A DNA stretch of 7,127 bases from Aquirhabdus sp. Its GTDB lineage: Bacteria > Pseudomonadota > Gammaproteobacteria > Pseudomonadales > Moraxellaceae. This document shows positions 6,029 through 7,127 of the stretch, piece by piece. The notes beneath the pieces were generated by a model. The model was not told the origin of the DNA. It did not search any database and saw only the letters and a list, made by a program, of their open reading frames with translations. The translations under genes and the position numbers were made by a program. The stretch covers positions 1 through 7,127 of the forward strand of contig JASLEL010000033.1 in the NCBI GenBank assembly GCA_030151145.1, read 5' to 3'. Position 1 is the stretch's first letter. The number at the start of each line of letters is the position of its first letter.

Positions 6029-6048
6029 GATATTCTGCGATATTCCGC
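6029..6048. repeat. two tandem 10-bp repeats in the pyrE/exonuclease divergent promoter region
   Basis: GATATTCTGC (6029-6038) is followed with no gap by GATATTCCGC (6039-6048), nine of ten identical. The period equals about one helical turn. They lie about 35-55 nt upstream of the exonuclease -35 element and about 140-160 nt upstream of the pyrE start. This would suit a regulator binding side by side, but no family was recognised. Confidence 0.4.
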
Positions 6049-6081
6049 CATGATTGCCCAGCGATCCGCCCCGATCCGGCA

Positions 6082-6110
6082 TTGGACACCCACAGTACAC
6101 CATATATAGT
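6082..6110 (+). promoter_or_regulatory. sigma70-type promoter of the exonuclease gene
   Basis: TTGGAC (6082-6087) and TATAGT (6105-6110, five of six to consensus) are separated by the ideal 17 nt. Predicted transcription starts near 6117, giving a leader of about 20 nt that includes GAGGA six bases before the ATG at 6137. Confidence 0.65.
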
Positions 6111-6136
6111 GCAACTGCATCACGTGAGGATACCCT

Positions 6137-6940
6137 ATGACTCCCAAGGCTCCCGGACAGATCCGCATCGTCAGCCTGAATGCCAATGGCCTGCGCGCCG
6201 CAACCAGCAAAGGGCTGATCGAATGGCTGGATGCCTCCGACATCGACATCCTCTGCCTGCAGGAAACCCGCCTGCAGCACGGACAATGGCTCGACAGCCA
6301 TAAACCCGCCCTGTGGCAGACGCACCTGTTTCCGGCAGAGCGCGCAGGCTACGCCGGTACCGCAATCTATAGCCGCCTGCCGATCAAAAAAATCACCGAT
6401 GGCTTGGGCTTCCCGCTCTGTGACACGGAAGGCCGCTGCACCATCGCCACCTTTGAGGTGAACGGTCATACTTTTGATGTCGCCTCGATCTACATCCCGT
6501 CGGGGTCGAGCTCTGAAGAAGCGCAGGCGCGCAAGGACGAATTCATTGTCAAGATGCTGCCGATCTTTCAGGCGTGGCATAGCGAGCAGCGCTCGATCAT
6601 CGTCTGTAGCGACGTCAATATCACCCATAAAGACATTGATCTAAAGAACTACAAGGGCAATGTCGGCAACTCCGGCTGCCTACCGCATGAGCGCGCGTGG
6701 ATGGATGATGTGTTTTCCAGCGGCTATATCGACACCTTCCGCGTATTGAACAAAAATGCCGACGAATACTCGTGGTGGTCCAACCGCGGTCAGGCGTGGG
6801 CCAAGAACGTCGGGTGGCGGATTGACTACCAGATCGCGTCACAAGACTGGCTGGATCGGATCAAGCATGTTTTTATCTATCGCGATCAGCGTTTTAGCGA
6901 TCACTCACCGGTCGTAATCGACTACCAGATCACAGTATAA
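6137..6940 (+). CDS. exodeoxyribonuclease III / Crc-family endonuclease-exonuclease-phosphatase protein
   Basis: The 267-residue protein (E. coli ExoIII 268) belongs to the Mg-dependent EEP nuclease fold: apurinic-site endonuclease and 3'-exonuclease in base-excision repair. Residues matching the ExoIII active site are all visible: Asn15 in SLNANGLRA, Glu43 in LCLQETRL, Tyr119 in SIYIPSG, Asp159 and Asn161 in CSDVNITHKDIDL, Asp230 in GWRIDYQIAS, and Asp255-His256 in RFSDHSPVV. The gene sits divergently beside pyrE, the location of crc in Pseudomonas, where the Crc protein has lost several of these residues and acts with Hfq in catabolite repression. Here they are retained, so nuclease activity is likely, though a regulatory role cannot be excluded. 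For that reason I give no symbol (xthA, exoA or crc). The ATG at 6137 is supported by GAGGA. No T-tailed terminator follows the stop. Confidence 0.93.
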   Translation: MTPKAPGQIRIVSLNANGLRAATSKGLIEWLDASDIDILCLQETRLQHGQWLDSHKPALWQTHLFPAERAGYAGTAIYSRLPIKKITDGLGFPLCDTEGRCTIATFEVNGHTFDVASIYIPSGSSSEEAQARKDEFIVKMLPIFQAWHSEQRSIIVCSDVNITHKDIDLKNYKGNVGNSGCLPHERAWMDDVFSSGYIDTFRVLNKNADEYSWWSNRGQAWAKNVGWRIDYQIASQDWLDRIKHVFIYRDQRFSDHSPVVIDYQITV

Positions 6941-7035
6941 CGATCATTTAGCATCCGCTGTCAGACAATCAGCACCCTAAACGGATGACATACGTAATCC
7001 ATAGCTTACACAAATTGACTCGCATGGCGGCTATT

Positions 7036-7063
7036 ATGCCATCCGTAAACAACAGAATATAAT
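7036..7063 (+). promoter_or_regulatory. candidate promoter with perfect TATAAT at right edge
   Basis: TATAAT (7058-7063) matches the -10 consensus fully. ATGCCA (7036-7041, four of six to TTGACA) precedes it by 16 nt. Predicted transcription starts near 7070, right at the first base of the 17-bp inverted repeat. What is transcribed lies beyond the window. Confidence 0.4.
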
Positions 7064-7068
7064 CTGGA

Positions 7069-7127
7069 ATCACATGGAATTCGGCTGTACTTACCCCCTT
7101 GGCGATCCATGCCGACTTCCATGTGAT
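7069..7127. repeat. 17-bp inverted repeat running into the right edge
   Basis: ATCACATGGAATTCGGC (7069-7085) pairs with GCCGACTTCCATGTGAT (7111-7127) at 16 of 17 positions around a 25-nt loop. It is the longest dyad I found in the window. The right arm ends exactly at the last base, so the repeat may be longer. On the minus strand it is not followed by a T-run. On the plus strand the following bases are not visible, so a terminator cannot be ruled out. Other options are a structured 5' end of a transcript, a small RNA or a mobile-element end. Confidence 0.7.

Larger units (their letters stand above)
6941..7127. other. non-coding right end of window, structured
   Basis: No coding frame is supported. 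Three copies of the hexamer CATCCG or its complement (6952-6957 forward, 6982-6987 reversed, 7040-7045 forward) could form two alternative stems. ATGGC/GCCAT (7024-7028 and 7038-7042) gives another short stem. TTGACT at 7015-7020 resembles a -35 box but has no -10 at proper spacing. The strongest elements, a TATAAT and a long inverted repeat, are listed separately. Confidence 0.5.

Noticed and set aside
5975..6628. 217-codon minus-strand ORF opposite the exonuclease gene
   Set aside because: Antisense to a gene with a complete active site, no recognised domain.
7015..7020. TTGACT as -35 of a promoter in the right-end region
   Set aside because: Five of six to consensus, but the best following -10-like sequence (TATTAT at 7032-7037) is only 11 nt away, and nothing fits at 16-18 nt.
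7069..7127. integron attC site or CRISPR repeat at the right edge
   Set aside because: No recognisable RYYYAAC/GTTRRRY core boxes at the ends and only one repeat unit with no spacer array in view.

Overview
The window looks like core chromosome of a gammaproteobacterium. MurC, MurG, GshB and PyrE resemble the Acinetobacter/Moraxellaceae versions as I remember them: MurC has the 'PEMRRI..IHFVGIGGAGMCGIAEVL' lead-in, MurG has 'KHVMVMAAGTGGHIFPALAVAEKL', and PyrE is almost identical in style through 'KSGRVSPYFFNAGLLNDGEALSLLA'. The DNA is visibly more GC-rich than typical Acinetobacter, so a higher-GC Moraxellaceae-like lineage is my best guess. That is inference from remembered family sequences, not from a search.

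Layout, left to right. (1) 1-3153, minus strand: part of the division and cell wall (dcw) cluster in the order murG -> murC -> ddlB, with ddlB cut by the left edge. The gaps are unusually loose (112 nt and 242 nt) and hold hairpins. One of these reads as an intrinsic terminator on the opposite strand. (2) 3154-3643: a 490-nt gene-poor stretch that must carry the murG promoter, and at its right end a convincing promoter for the next gene. (3) 3644-3964, plus: ynfA, a four-helix SMR-related membrane protein, converging on gshB with a 25-nt gap. (4) 3990-4931, minus: gshB, glutathione synthetase. (5) 5167-5886, minus: pyrE, orotate phosphoribosyltransferase, followed by a clear intrinsic terminator that separates it from gshB. 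(6) 6137-6940, plus: an exonuclease III/Crc-family protein divergent from pyrE, with its own sigma70-type promoter. (7) 6941-7127: no gene, but a perfect TATAAT box followed at once by a 17-bp inverted repeat (16 of 17 paired) that runs into the right edge.

Functionally, MurG, MurC and Ddl act in peptidoglycan precursor synthesis. GshB completes glutathione synthesis, PyrE makes OMP for pyrimidines, and the exonuclease serves DNA base-excision repair or, if it is the Crc orthologue, regulation. Apart from the dcw genes these are neighbours rather than one pathway. I see no mobile element, CRISPR array, tRNA or rRNA. I do not see a complete new multi-gene system. The signals most worth a second look are non-coding: the hairpin at the right edge, the wrong-strand terminator between murC and ddlB, and the repeats around the pyrE/exonuclease and ynfA promoters.
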